Assembly (NCBI GenBank): GCA_044425815.1
Contig: JAWXVA010000003.1
Span: 1 to 64,000, forward strand
Direction of reading: 5' to 3'
DNA length: 64,000 nucleotides
Source: CAUPWF01 sp044425815
Lineage (GTDB): Bacteria > Bacillota > Clostridia > Lachnospirales > Lachnospiraceae
Shown: piece after piece, positions 42,576-51,458 of the stretch
How positions within the stretch are numbered: the first letter of the stretch is position 1
Layout of the letters: each line of letters begins with the position of its first letter
Made by a program: the position numbers and the translations under genes
Notes under the pieces: model-generated
The model's input: the letters and a program-made list of their open reading frames with translations, nothing else
The model's database searches: none
What the model was told of the DNA's origin: nothing

Positions 42576-43922
42576 CTACACTTGCGATTCTTCCCCTAAT
42601 AAAGAATTTAGTTTTTTATGCATACATAATAAGATAATACACAGAAATATCATTGCCAAGAAAATTCCTGCAAACACTGTAAATGCCTTTAGTTCGTTTA
42701 CAAAGATTTGTATATAAGGACTGAGTTTATTTGCAAAAAACGAAGAGGACGCTATCACGCCCATAAGAAGTGATAGATATTGTTTTGGTGCATATTTGCT
42801 TACCATAGCATGACGTAACGGTGAAAAACACATTTCACCTATTGTCAATAGACTAATAAATATAAGTGGCCAAAGAACACTTACTTGAGCCGAACTACCT
42901 CCATCTGTGATACGCAAGTACTCACATAATGCCATTACTCCAAACGCGATTCCTAGAAACGCGAAACTGTAACTGATTTTACTAAATATCGTGACATCTC
43001 CTTGTGGTCGCATTGCTAGTCGTTTCCATATTTTAGCCATTACTCCCCCAAGTATGATACATAACAACCCATTCCAAGATGTCGTAACCCACGAAGTAGG
43101 TATGACAAATCCACATACATTCATATTCACAAACTCGCTCATATATATCACAAGCGACAAGTCTTGCTGAAAATAAAACAACCAAAATATCACGGATAGA
43201 AAAGCTACTATTACTATAGATATAATATGCTGTCTCTCTATTTTTGTAAGCATTCCTCGTTCTGCACTCAAATATTTATTCGGCTGCATCCCTTGTCCTT
43301 GCAGTTTTTCCCAGTGAATTACAAACCAAATAGCCGCTACCACACAATAACAAGCTGCTACTAGAAAGCATTGCCTGAATCCTAGGATTTCTTCCTGCGC
43401 AAAAACATGTAAATACAAGTACCCTGTCACTAGAGATCCTACAAATGTCCCTATATTTATATAGGAATATTGTATCGAAAATGCAGCATCTAATTGACTT
43501 TGTTCCTTATATTGACATCCGATTAATGTATTAATATTTCCTTTGAAGAGACCTGTACCTATAGAAACGAGCAATATCATGAGATTAATTCCTGCGATGT
43601 CTGCTGCTAACCACCCCATGCCATATCCAACTGCCATTAATAAAATACCAGCTGTCACTGCATATCTTGCCCCTAACCATCGATCAGAGATAACTCCTCC
43701 TATCATCGGTGCTATAGCAGTGTATGCAATAAGATTCGCAGTAAGGATTGTAGCTTCTGTTGTGTCAATCCCTAAGCCGCCTTGTGCAACTGAGGTTATG
43801 AGAAATAATAATAAAATAGGTTTGATTCCATAATAGGCTAATCGTTCGAGCATCACTGTAATACAACAAACATGAAAACCAACTGGATGCGTAGTATTCG
43901 TGCGTCTAGGTAATAACTTCAT
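42576..43922 (-). CDS. POT/PTR family major facilitator transporter
   Basis: A 448-residue protein with about 12 membrane segments. The PTR2 features ERLAYYGIKPILLLFL near residues 26-41 and DAAFSIQYSYINIGTFVG near 145-162 identify the proton-coupled oligopeptide family. The helix-1 motif ExxER is incomplete: it reads V-M-L-E-R, so the first Glu is Val, unlike canonical proton-coupled peptide symporters. It is the last gene of the cobalamin run, overlapping cobD by 17 bases with its AGGAGG inside cobD. The substrate is therefore open; a peptide is the default, a cobalamin-pathway compound a guess. Confidence 0.87.
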   Translation of the reverse strand: MKLLPRRTNTTHPVGFHVCCITVMLERLAYYGIKPILLLFLITSVAQGGLGIDTTEATILTANLIAYTAIAPMIGGVISDRWLGARYAVTAGILLMAVGYGMGWLAADIAGINLMILLVSIGTGLFKGNINTLIGCQYKEQSQLDAAFSIQYSYINIGTFVGSLVTGYLYLHVFAQEEILGFRQCFLVAACYCVVAAIWFVIHWEKLQGQGMQPNKYLSAERGMLTKIERQHIISIVIVAFLSVIFWLFYFQQDLSLVIYMSEFVNMNVCGFVIPTSWVTTSWNGLLCIILGGVMAKIWKRLAMRPQGDVTIFSKISYSFAFLGIAFGVMALCEYLRITDGGSSAQVSVLWPLIFISLLTIGEMCFSPLRHAMVSKYAPKQYLSLLMGVIASSSFFANKLSPYIQIFVNELKAFTVFAGIFLAMIFLCIILLCMHKKLNSLLGEESQV

Positions 43923-44970
43923 GTGGTTCCTCCTGTCTAATTTCCTGTAATGCCATAATTAGTTTTTTATTTTCGTGGTGAAGTTTTATCGCAACTCGAT
44001 AGTAGCTATCGTCTAATCCATTGTAATCATTACACACGCGAATCATTATCCCATATTTCATCAATGATTCAGCTAAGTGCGCATGATATCGAAACAGTAC
44101 ATAATTTACATCACTTTCATAAACCCTAACTCCTAGATTCTGCAAGGATTCTATCATGTAAACTCTTTCTTTCTTTATTTCCGCCAAGCTTTCTTCCAAA
44201 TATATGTTTTCTTGACAGCATGCAATTCCTGCTATTTGAGCGATAGACGATACAGTCCAAGGTTGGCCTGATTGTTTGATGTTTTCAAGCACGCTCTTGT
44301 TCGACGTTATACAATATCCTAAACGAATCCCTGCCATAGCAAATACTTTTGTAAAGGCTTTTAAGATAATGAGATGCTGAAATGTTTTTACCTCTTGTAA
44401 CAACGAATATTCAAAATTTTTTTCTACAAAATCCATGAAACATTCATCTACCACTAAATAGGTTCTATGCTTTTCACAAGCTTCCATGATTTTTTTCATC
44501 AATGCATACTCACACATTTTCCCCGTAGGATTGTTCGGATTGCATATATATATTATGTTATTTTCTGGAATAGCTTCTATTATTTCTTCTGTAAGCGTGA
44601 ACTGGTTTCTTTCTTCTAATAAAAAATAACTTACTTCTGTCCCTACACTTCTTAGAGAAGCCTCATATTCGGAAAAAGTCGGTGCAAGAATCAATGCTTT
44701 TTTCGGTTTTAATGCATAGGCAATTCTATAAATAATATCTGCTGCACCGTTACCAAATAACAGATAGTCTTCGGAAATTCCAAGGTAGTGAGCTACCACT
44801 TCTGTAAGCGCTCTGCAATTTGGATCTGGATACCGATTCAAGTAATCAATGTTTTCTAACATTGCATTTTTGACACCTACTGGCAATCCGTACGGATTTG
44901 TATTTTCCGAAAAATCAAGAGGCGTCTTTCCTGTCGCCCTTTGAAATGTATAAATGTCTCCACCGTGCAT
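43906..44970 (-). CDS. cobD: Threonine-phosphate decarboxylase CobD
   Basis: A 354-residue PLP enzyme of aminotransferase fold. SENTNPYGLP near the start, NPNNPTG (about 144-150), VVDECFMDF with D175, and the PLP lysine K208 in AFTKVFAMAGIRLGY are visible. It makes (R)-1-amino-2-propanol phosphate from threonine phosphate for the cobamide linker. Histidinol-phosphate aminotransferase is a close relative, but the N-terminal MHGGDIYTFQ and the neighbours cbiB, cobS and cobU support CobD. It lies 27 bases after cbiB and overlaps the POT gene by 17. Confidence 0.92.
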   Translation of the reverse strand: MHGGDIYTFQRATGKTPLDFSENTNPYGLPVGVKNAMLENIDYLNRYPDPNCRALTEVVAHYLGISEDYLLFGNGAADIIYRIAYALKPKKALILAPTFSEYEASLRSVGTEVSYFLLEERNQFTLTEEIIEAIPENNIIYICNPNNPTGKMCEYALMKKIMEACEKHRTYLVVDECFMDFVEKNFEYSLLQEVKTFQHLIILKAFTKVFAMAGIRLGYCITSNKSVLENIKQSGQPWTVSSIAQIAGIACCQENIYLEESLAEIKKERVYMIESLQNLGVRVYESDVNYVLFRYHAHLAESLMKYGIMIRVCNDYNGLDDSYYRVAIKLHHENKKLIMALQEIRQEEPHEVIT

Positions 44971-44997
44971 GATTCTGTGCTCCTTTTCTTCTGTCTT

Positions 44998-45939
44998 TTA
45001 AAATATGATAATTAATATGATCGTAATGACCAATATTTCTGCTGATGTAAAATACATCAATTTAATCGCATGTTTAATATCTTCTGCTTCAATCTGGCGG
45101 ATATCGTTCCCAATTGTTGGTTTCTGATACAATTCCCCAAAGTACATTGCATCGCCTGCCAACTGGACATTTAGTGCTCCTGCACACACAGATTCTGTCT
45201 GCGCTGCATTGGGACTTTTATGATTTTTCCTATCTCGCTTATATATTGTAAACGCACCTTTCCCATTGTAATTCAGGATATGCGCCGCTATTATCATAAA
45301 TATCGCTGTAATTCTAGCTGGAATATAGTTTGCTATATCGTCTACTTTCGCTGCGCATCTTCCAAACAAGATATATGTTTTATTTTTGTATCCTACCATG
45401 GAATCCATTGTATTAATCGCCTTATACATAAAGGCTAGAGGTGCGCCTCCTAGCGCCATAAATAATAATGGTGCTATCACTCCATCTGTTGTGTTTTCTG
45501 CAACCGTTTCCACTGTCGCTTTTATAATCCCTTGTTTCTCTAAGTTCTCTGTATCTCGCCCTACGATGTAAGAAAGGTATTTTCGTGATTCTTCCATGTT
45601 ATCTTCGTTTAATGGTTTATACACTTGAAGCGCTGCCTCTTTTAATGATTTTGCCGCAAAGATCTGGTAACACCATAGAATTTCTACTACAACACCTAAA
45701 TAATAATTCCATCTATAACAATAAAACAAAGTAAAGTATGGAACGCTAAATGAAAGTGATATCATAATGACAACTAATAAAAATCCTCCTACTAATTCAT
45801 TCTTTATTACTCGCCGCAGAACATTTTCTAATTTATGTATTACAGTTCCAATAAGACAAATCGGATGATACATCCACCTTGGATCCCCAAATAGCATATC
45901 TAGTACAAATGCAATTCCTATTATCATTGCAATCTTCAT
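44998..45939 (-). CDS. cbiB: Adenosylcobinamide-phosphate synthase CbiB
   Basis: A 313-residue membrane protein. LDMLFGDPRWMYHPICLIG near the N-terminus, YIVGRDTENL, ATVETVAENTTDGVIAPLLF (about 141-160) and YKAINTMDSMVGYKN are the classic CbiB/CobD(aerobic) blocks. It joins the aminopropanol-type side chain to adenosylcobyric acid. Its ATG overlaps the phosphatase gene by 4 bases. Confidence 0.96.
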   Translation of the reverse strand: MKIAMIIGIAFVLDMLFGDPRWMYHPICLIGTVIHKLENVLRRVIKNELVGGFLLVVIMISLSFSVPYFTLFYCYRWNYYLGVVVEILWCYQIFAAKSLKEAALQVYKPLNEDNMEESRKYLSYIVGRDTENLEKQGIIKATVETVAENTTDGVIAPLLFMALGGAPLAFMYKAINTMDSMVGYKNKTYILFGRCAAKVDDIANYIPARITAIFMIIAAHILNYNGKGAFTIYKRDRKNHKSPNAAQTESVCAGALNVQLAGDAMYFGELYQKPTIGNDIRQIEAEDIKHAIKLMYFTSAEILVITIILIIIF

Positions 45940-46499
45940 TCACTTCGCCCCCGTATCAACAACATGTCATCTTCCATATGATATTCGCATTCATACACGC
46001 CACCATTTGGTATCTGATAATCGTAAAAACTTCTATGCTGTACCTCTAATTTCTCCATAATAGCCATGATTGTTCCACCATGGCAGACAATTACAATCTC
46101 ATCTTCTGGTTTACATTCTGCAGTAATCTCATGAAATACGCGAAGGCATCTCTCTTTGAAACTAGTTCGGCTTTCTCCACCTATGGGGTTTTCTATTCCT
46201 TGTATGAAATCTTGATAATTCTTATTATCTTTTAATTCTTCATAGGTGTGATTTTCAAACTCTCCAAAATTCATTTCCTTTAACCATTCTTTGGTACATA
46301 CTTTTCTTTCTGGATATAAGAAATGAGCAGTCTGGATACAGCGCTTCATTGGACTTGCATATATCTTATCTGGATATTCTGGTAATTTGTAATTTATTTG
46401 CTCATCTCCATTGAACGCTATCGATTCATCCGTGCAACCAATATATCTTTTCTCATAATTTCCTTTTGTTTTTAGATGTCTTACAAAATACAATTTCAT
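45936..46499 (-). CDS. cobC: Histidine phosphatase family protein, CobC-like
   Basis: A 187-residue phosphatase. The catalytic RH motif is FVRHLKTKG (residues 5-13) and the second histidine lies in VIVCHGGTIMAIM near 137-149. In cobalamin clusters such enzymes act as alpha-ribazole phosphatase, and its place between two cob genes, with 4-base overlaps on both sides, supports that role; general phosphatase activity cannot be excluded. Confidence 0.88.
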   Translation of the reverse strand: MKLYFVRHLKTKGNYEKRYIGCTDESIAFNGDEQINYKLPEYPDKIYASPMKRCIQTAHFLYPERKVCTKEWLKEMNFGEFENHTYEELKDNKNYQDFIQGIENPIGGESRTSFKERCLRVFHEITAECKPEDEIVIVCHGGTIMAIMEKLEVQHRSFYDYQIPNGGVYECEYHMEDDMLLIRGRSE

Positions 46500-46861
46500 T
46501 TGATTTTCACCGCAATCCCTGATTCCATTTTATATACTTCTTCTGCATGACTCGCTATCATACATGCAATGCGCCCTGCCAGTTCTCTCCAACGGACTTC
46601 CGTTTTCTCTATAGGTATAATTCCACACCCTATTTCTCGCGATACTACAACTACATTTTGCTTCCACATCGTTTCTGTCGTTGCAGTATTACAAATCTGG
46701 CGAACTTCTTGTTCTATCTGTAGTAGTATATCAGATTCTGTATCCAGTCCTTGCGTTATCCAATTTTGGATATTCATCTCTAAATCATCCAGAATTGGAT
46801 AACAAAAGCTTTCTGCAAACGCTGTCTTTCCTTGTGCCATCCCCCCTGTTATAAATATCAT
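46496..46861 (-). CDS. Shortened CobU-like protein
   Basis: A 121-residue protein related to adenosylcobinamide kinase/guanylyltransferase. It has a P-loop (GGMAQGKTAFAE, about 6-17) and the C-terminal CobU block VVVSREIGCGIIP followed by RWRELAGR. It lacks about 60 central residues, including the RIxxHxxxR segment whose His carries GMP in CobU, so guanylyl transfer by the known route seems lost. A full cobU lies two genes upstream. Overlaps cobS and cobC by 4 bases each. Possible roles are kinase-only activity or an accessory function; unproven. Confidence 0.78.
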   Translation of the reverse strand: MIFITGGMAQGKTAFAESFCYPILDDLEMNIQNWITQGLDTESDILLQIEQEVRQICNTATTETMWKQNVVVVSREIGCGIIPIEKTEVRWRELAGRIACMIASHAEEVYKMESGIAVKIK

Positions 46862-47634
46862 AGCAACACACCTCCTATCGCCATACTAAACGGCAGTAAT
46901 AGCTCTAATAACGATATAATACATCCCGTGAGATCGCCTGTGATTCCACCAAATTTTTTCACGTACAGTGGCAAGATCCCCAAAAGAAATACGGCTATCG
47001 TTGCAACAAATATCATGAATATATTCCTGTCTGTTGCACATAAGATTACCCCACTGGCTACTATCCACATGCCCAATATTCCAACTACTATATTCTGCGC
47101 AGCAGTATTCGAAAATTCTGCTCCTAATCCATCTTTTTTTGCATTGGGCATTTTTATCATACAGATAGCACCCACAGCACGACTTATGATAAAGATTATG
47201 GGTAAGACTATCACTTGTAATGTTTTTGTTTCTATCAGTTGTACATAGATTCCATACAAACACACAAAATATACAATTGCACCAAGCACCCCAAAAGCAC
47301 CTGTTCTCGGATCTTTTAGAATTTCCAATTTCTTTTCTCTATCACCATAGGAAAAATACGCATCGCAAGTATCAATCACCCCATCAATATGGATACCGCC
47401 TGATAGAATTACAGGTATTAGTAGTAATGCTATCGCCTGAAAAGTAACTGTAAAACTTGTGAGTAAAGGATAGACTCCTATCATACAACTTCCGATAATC
47501 CCACCAATCACCGGTAAAAAACACAACATATATTTCATGCTTTTTTCTTCCCATTCAATCCGAGGCATCGGGATAATGGAATACATAGAGATACATATAA
47601 TCAAACTATTACACATTTGTTTTAATTTCCCCAT
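46858..47634 (-). CDS. cobS: Adenosylcobinamide-GDP ribazoletransferase CobS
   Basis: A 258-residue membrane protein with 6-7 segments. ISMYSIIPMPRIEW near the start and GGIHIDGVIDTCDAYFSYGDREKKLEILKDP-type residues around 79-109, holding the acidic metal-binding cluster and then GAFGVLG, are diagnostic. It joins alpha-ribazole to AdoCbi-GDP to make cobalamin. The start at 47634 has GGAG 8 bases upstream, inside cobU, giving a 26-base overlap. Confidence 0.95.
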   Translation of the reverse strand: MGKLKQMCNSLIICISMYSIIPMPRIEWEEKSMKYMLCFLPVIGGIIGSCMIGVYPLLTSFTVTFQAIALLLIPVILSGGIHIDGVIDTCDAYFSYGDREKKLEILKDPRTGAFGVLGAIVYFVCLYGIYVQLIETKTLQVIVLPIIFIISRAVGAICMIKMPNAKKDGLGAEFSNTAAQNIVVGILGMWIVASGVILCATDRNIFMIFVATIAVFLLGILPLYVKKFGGITGDLTGCIISLLELLLPFSMAIGGVLL

Positions 47635-48163
47635 TTAGTTTCTCCTGCCCTTTGTGAATCACTGGAATTCCACAAACAATTTCTATTACTACATCTGCAT
47701 CTTGAGATAATCTCCTGTTGATTTCTCCCAGGTCTTTAATATACCCTTTTGTTTCATCCGCATATTCTACACCATCGTCAAATATCTTATTGCTCACAAG
47801 AATTAGATGCTCACTGCGACTTTTTAATGTTTCGATTCCGCGCAATATCGATTCTACGTAGTTACCCTTGTTCTTCTCTTCTGCGAATCGTTCATTTGCA
47901 AGAAGCGTGGACATACATTCTAATAAAATTGTATGATACCCCTCTTCTTTTATTTCTTTTAGGTTTCGATACCGCTCTAGCGTATGAAATCCTTTATTCT
48001 TGCGAAGCGCATGATGTCTCTCTATTCGATATTTCGCCTCTTCTCCGAAGGGTTCCATTGTGGCTATATATAGCTTGGGTGCTTCTTGCGCAAGTCGTAC
48101 ACTCAAATTTTCTGCATATTCTGATTTTCCTGAAGCGGATCCCCCTATAATGAACACAACCAT
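47609..48163 (-). CDS. cobU: Adenosylcobinamide kinase/guanylyltransferase CobU
   Basis: A 184-residue protein. P-loop GGSASGKSEYAE (7-18), YIATMEPFGEE, the RIERHHALR segment with the histidine that is guanylylated in the family, FHTLE, and LLECMSTLLANE are present. It phosphorylates adenosylcobinamide and converts it to the GDP form. It lies 14 bases after cobT and overlaps cobS by 26. Confidence 0.95.
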   Translation of the reverse strand: MVVFIIGGSASGKSEYAENLSVRLAQEAPKLYIATMEPFGEEAKYRIERHHALRKNKGFHTLERYRNLKEIKEEGYHTILLECMSTLLANERFAEEKNKGNYVESILRGIETLKSRSEHLILVSNKIFDDGVEYADETKGYIKDLGEINRRLSQDADVVIEIVCGIPVIHKGQEKLNGEIKTNV

Positions 48164-48177
48164 ATTTTTATTCTCCT

Positions 48178-49224
48178 TTAATCGAAGGGCTCGTATGCAT
48201 CGATTTCTATTTCTTGAAAATTACACATTTCATTATAAATCAAGCTTGCTGTTTCCAATATATTAAACGCCATTACTGCACCTGTCCCTTCTCCTAGACA
48301 CATATGCAAACTTAGCATCGGCTCTAATCCTAGCGCATCCAACAACATTTCACCAGCTGGTTCCGCCGATACATGCGTTGGAATCATGAATGCTTTTGTA
48401 CGAACATCTATAGTCTGTGCAACCAAAGCGGCTGTTGCCGAAATAAATCCATCGATTAAAATCGGAACTCGATAGATTGCACCTCCTATGAACATTCCAC
48501 ACATTCCCGCAATGTCTAACCCACCTATTTTAGCAAGAATATCGATTCCATCTTCTCGATTGGGGTTATGCTTCGCTAATGCTTCTTGAATAAGTTGGGT
48601 TTTTCTCAATAATCCGCTAGCACTAAGTCCTGCACCTTTTCCTGTCACAATCCCTGGATCTTGATTCAGAATACACGAAGCAATTGCGCTACTCGTGGTT
48701 GTATTCCCAATCCCCATTTCTCCTGTAGCTATTACATCATATCCAAGTAATTTCAACTGCCTTACCATGTCGATACCTACTTGGATTGCTGCTTCCACTT
48801 GTTCTATAGTCATCGCACATTCTTTCGCGAAATTCTTTGTACCATACATCACTTTTTTGTTAACAATATCTGCATTTTCAGAATCAGATGCCATACCAAT
48901 ATCTATTACAATGAGATCTGCTCCACAATGTTTGCTCATAAGTGCTACAGTGGCCTTATCCGTTGTCATATTTTCTGCTACGATTTTCGTTACCTCTTGT
49001 CCTACTTGTGTAACGCCTTCTTCTACTATCCCATTGTCTGCGCACATAACTACTACTGCTTTTTTCTGGATTCGAACTTTATCTGTTTCAAAAATCCCAG
49101 CACATTGAACGATGACATCTTCTAGCTTCCCTAAGCTATTTAATGGGGTTGCAATTCCATCCCAATTACGCTTTGCTTGATGCATTGCTTCTAAATTCAA
49201 TTCTTTTATTTGATATTTATTCAT
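48178..49224 (-). CDS. cobT: Nicotinate-nucleotide-dimethylbenzimidazole phosphoribosyltransferase CobT
   Basis: A 348-residue protein. LNSLGKLEDVIVQCAGI, VVMCADNGIVEEGVTQVGQEVT, TGEMGIGNTTTSSAIASCIL and, near the C-terminus, MCLGEGTGAVMAF with the catalytic Glu are typical. It activates the lower-ligand base as its alpha-ribotide. No benzimidazole-synthesis gene is in the window, so the base may be taken up or made elsewhere. Gap of 43 bases to cbiC. Confidence 0.97.
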   Translation of the reverse strand: MNKYQIKELNLEAMHQAKRNWDGIATPLNSLGKLEDVIVQCAGIFETDKVRIQKKAVVVMCADNGIVEEGVTQVGQEVTKIVAENMTTDKATVALMSKHCGADLIVIDIGMASDSENADIVNKKVMYGTKNFAKECAMTIEQVEAAIQVGIDMVRQLKLLGYDVIATGEMGIGNTTTSSAIASCILNQDPGIVTGKGAGLSASGLLRKTQLIQEALAKHNPNREDGIDILAKIGGLDIAGMCGMFIGGAIYRVPILIDGFISATAALVAQTIDVRTKAFMIPTHVSAEPAGEMLLDALGLEPMLSLHMCLGEGTGAVMAFNILETASLIYNEMCNFQEIEIDAYEPFD

Positions 49225-49267
49225 CGCAAAAACTCCTTGCTATCCTCTTTCGTGCTATAAAGATTCC

Positions 49268-49906
49268 CTAACTTCTACTTGGATTTTTCATATACATCAG
49301 TGCATTAATAATGGCTGCTGCTACGTTACTGCCGCCTTTTCGTCCTTTTGCCACAATATATGGAACAGAGCTTTGCATAATCAATTCTTTCGACTCCACT
49401 ACATTTACAAATCCTACTGGTACTCCAATAATAAGTCTCGGTGTGATGGCACCTTGTTCTATCATTTCGTGCAGTTGAATCAGTGCCGTTGGTGCATTCC
49501 CTATTACAAGGATCAATGGCTTCTCTACTTCAGACGCTTTTATCATGGACTGTGTCGCTCTTGTAGTTCCATTTTTTTTAGCTCTTATTCGTACATCTTC
49601 GTCCGCAATATAACAATACGCTTCACAGCCTAGTTTCCCCAGACAAGGTTTGTTAATTCCGGCTAGCGCCATATTGGTATCAGTAACAATTACACACCCT
49701 TCTGATAAAGCTTGTAGCGCCGCATCTACAGCAGTTTCTGAAAACACTAGATTCTCTACGTATTCAAAATCTGCGGAAGTATGTATGACACGCTTCAATA
49801 TCGGTGCTGTTTTTTCCTCTATTTGTACTTCCATATCTTCCAATTCTTTTGTAATGATCTGAAAGCTTTTATCTTCAATTTCATTTGGTAAATAATAAGT
49901 TATCAA
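49268..49906 (-). CDS. cbiC: Cobalt-precorrin-8 methylmutase CbiC
   Basis: A 212-residue protein. The catalytic histidine lies in KRVIHTSADFEY (about 38-49), and ETAVDAALQAL, IVTDTNMALAGI, GNAPTALIQLHE and GVPVGFVNVVESKE are classic CbiC/CobH blocks. It moves the C-11 methyl group to C-12, giving cobyrinate. It follows cbiP by 36 bases. Confidence 0.97.
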   Translation of the reverse strand: MITYYLPNEIEDKSFQIITKELEDMEVQIEEKTAPILKRVIHTSADFEYVENLVFSETAVDAALQALSEGCVIVTDTNMALAGINKPCLGKLGCEAYCYIADEDVRIRAKKNGTTRATQSMIKASEVEKPLILVIGNAPTALIQLHEMIEQGAITPRLIIGVPVGFVNVVESKELIMQSSVPYIVAKGRKGGSNVAAAIINALMYMKNPSRS

Positions 49907-49942
49907 AGCTATCCCCCCCTTGTTGCAAGAATTTACGTTCCT

Positions 49943-51457
49943 TTAAATTCCTTCTTCTAGTATCTGATAAATGTGCTTCATATCTAAGCTCTCTCTCACA
50001 ATATCCGCTAATTTATCATATTCGCGATTCTTAAATTCCTGAAGGCTTCCTGTTGTATGCGCTTCAAATGTGATTCCTTTCTTCGCAGCAAGCGCTTGCA
50101 CCATGGTAATTACTATTTCTTCGCTATCAAATAGTCCATGAATATAACTACCATAAATATTCCCAATCGATACGCCGTCCGTTCCCACTTGTTGCTTTTC
50201 TTTGCTTTCGCTTCTATTTCTATAGGTTAAATGATTCATAGGTTTTGTCACTTCTGTTACCCCCATATGAATTTCATACCCTTCAAATGTCTTATGATTC
50301 AAATTTGCAAAAATTCCTTGTGCATTCTTAATAACGCCTTCTACTTGGGTTCTTGTTTTCTCTTTCTGGAAAATGGTATCTGCGTTAATCAATCCTAATC
50401 CTCGTTGCACGCCGCCACCTTCTACGTTAAAAGGGTCTTGGAGGCTATTGGTTAATATTTGGTACCCGCCACAAATTCCAAAGATGGCGCCTTCAGCACT
50501 TGCATATTTTAGCACTTGAGATTCCACTCCTGATTCTCGCATCCATTTCAAATCCTCTATTGTATTTTTAGACCCTGGAATGATTAATAAATCTGGTTTT
50601 CCAAATTGACTAAGATTTGAAATATAGCGCACCTTTATTCCAGCAAATATTTCAAATGCATTGAAATCTGTAAAATTAGAGATCTTGGGTAATCGAAGTA
50701 CTGCAATATCTATCTCCCTCACTCCTTGGTTTGTTAACGACTCTGATAAACTATCTTCCTCATCAATCTGCAAATGAAAATAAGGAATGGTTCCAACTAC
50801 TGGTACTGGTACTAGCTCTTCCATCATATCAATTCCCGGCTGTAGAATCTTCAAATCACCACGGAATTTATTAATGATATTGCCTTTTATGTAGGATTTT
50901 TCTTCTTCCTTCTGTAACATATATGTTCCATATAGTGCCGCAAACACACCACCACGATCAATATCACCTACCATGAGTACCGGCGCTTTTGCCATCTTAG
51001 CCATCCCCATATTAACGATATCATTTTCTTGCAAATTAATTTCTGCTGGGCTACCTGCTCCTTCAATTACAATAATATCATTTTCTTCTGCAAGGGATTC
51101 GTAGGCTTCCATAATTGCTGGCACATATGCTTTTTTATTACGATAGTACTCCACCGCTTTCATATTCCCCATTACTTCCCCATTTACAATCACTTGTGAT
51201 CCTTGATCACTCGTTGGCTTTAATAAAATAGGGTTCATACGTACATCTGGAACTTTATAAGCCGCCTCAGCTTGTACTACTTGCGCTCGTCCCATTTCAA
51301 GTCCTTGCTCTGTTATATAAGAATTCAACGCCATGTTTTGGGATTTAAATGGAGCCACTTTGTATCCATCTTGTGCGAAAATTCTACAAAGTGCTGCTGC
51401 TACGATACTCTTTCCTGCATTTGAAGTTGTGCCTTGAATCATAATTGCTTTTGCCAT
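49943..51457 (-). CDS. cbiP: Cobyric acid synthase CbiP
   Basis: A 504-residue amidotransferase. The dethiobiotin-synthetase-like domain starts IMIQGTTSNAGKSIVAAALCR, with FKSQNMALNSY and IVIEGAGSPAEINL; the C-terminal glutaminase domain shows the nucleophile Cys in FGICGGYQILT and the His in SYIHGLFDS. It amidates the b, d, e and g carboxylates of adenosylcobyrinate a,c-diamide. It starts 1 base after cbiA. Confidence 0.97.
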   Translation of the reverse strand: MAKAIMIQGTTSNAGKSIVAAALCRIFAQDGYKVAPFKSQNMALNSYITEQGLEMGRAQVVQAEAAYKVPDVRMNPILLKPTSDQGSQVIVNGEVMGNMKAVEYYRNKKAYVPAIMEAYESLAEENDIIVIEGAGSPAEINLQENDIVNMGMAKMAKAPVLMVGDIDRGGVFAALYGTYMLQKEEEKSYIKGNIINKFRGDLKILQPGIDMMEELVPVPVVGTIPYFHLQIDEEDSLSESLTNQGVREIDIAVLRLPKISNFTDFNAFEIFAGIKVRYISNLSQFGKPDLLIIPGSKNTIEDLKWMRESGVESQVLKYASAEGAIFGICGGYQILTNSLQDPFNVEGGGVQRGLGLINADTIFQKEKTRTQVEGVIKNAQGIFANLNHKTFEGYEIHMGVTEVTKPMNHLTYRNRSESKEKQQVGTDGVSIGNIYGSYIHGLFDSEEIVITMVQALAAKKGITFEAHTTGSLQEFKNREYDKLADIVRESLDMKHIYQILEEGI

Positions 51458-51458
51458 T

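Noticed and set aside
49225..49267. Internal cobalamin riboswitch or promoter between cobT and cbiC
   Set aside because: The gap is only 43 bases, too short for a cobalamin riboswitch, and no -10/-35 pair is convincing.
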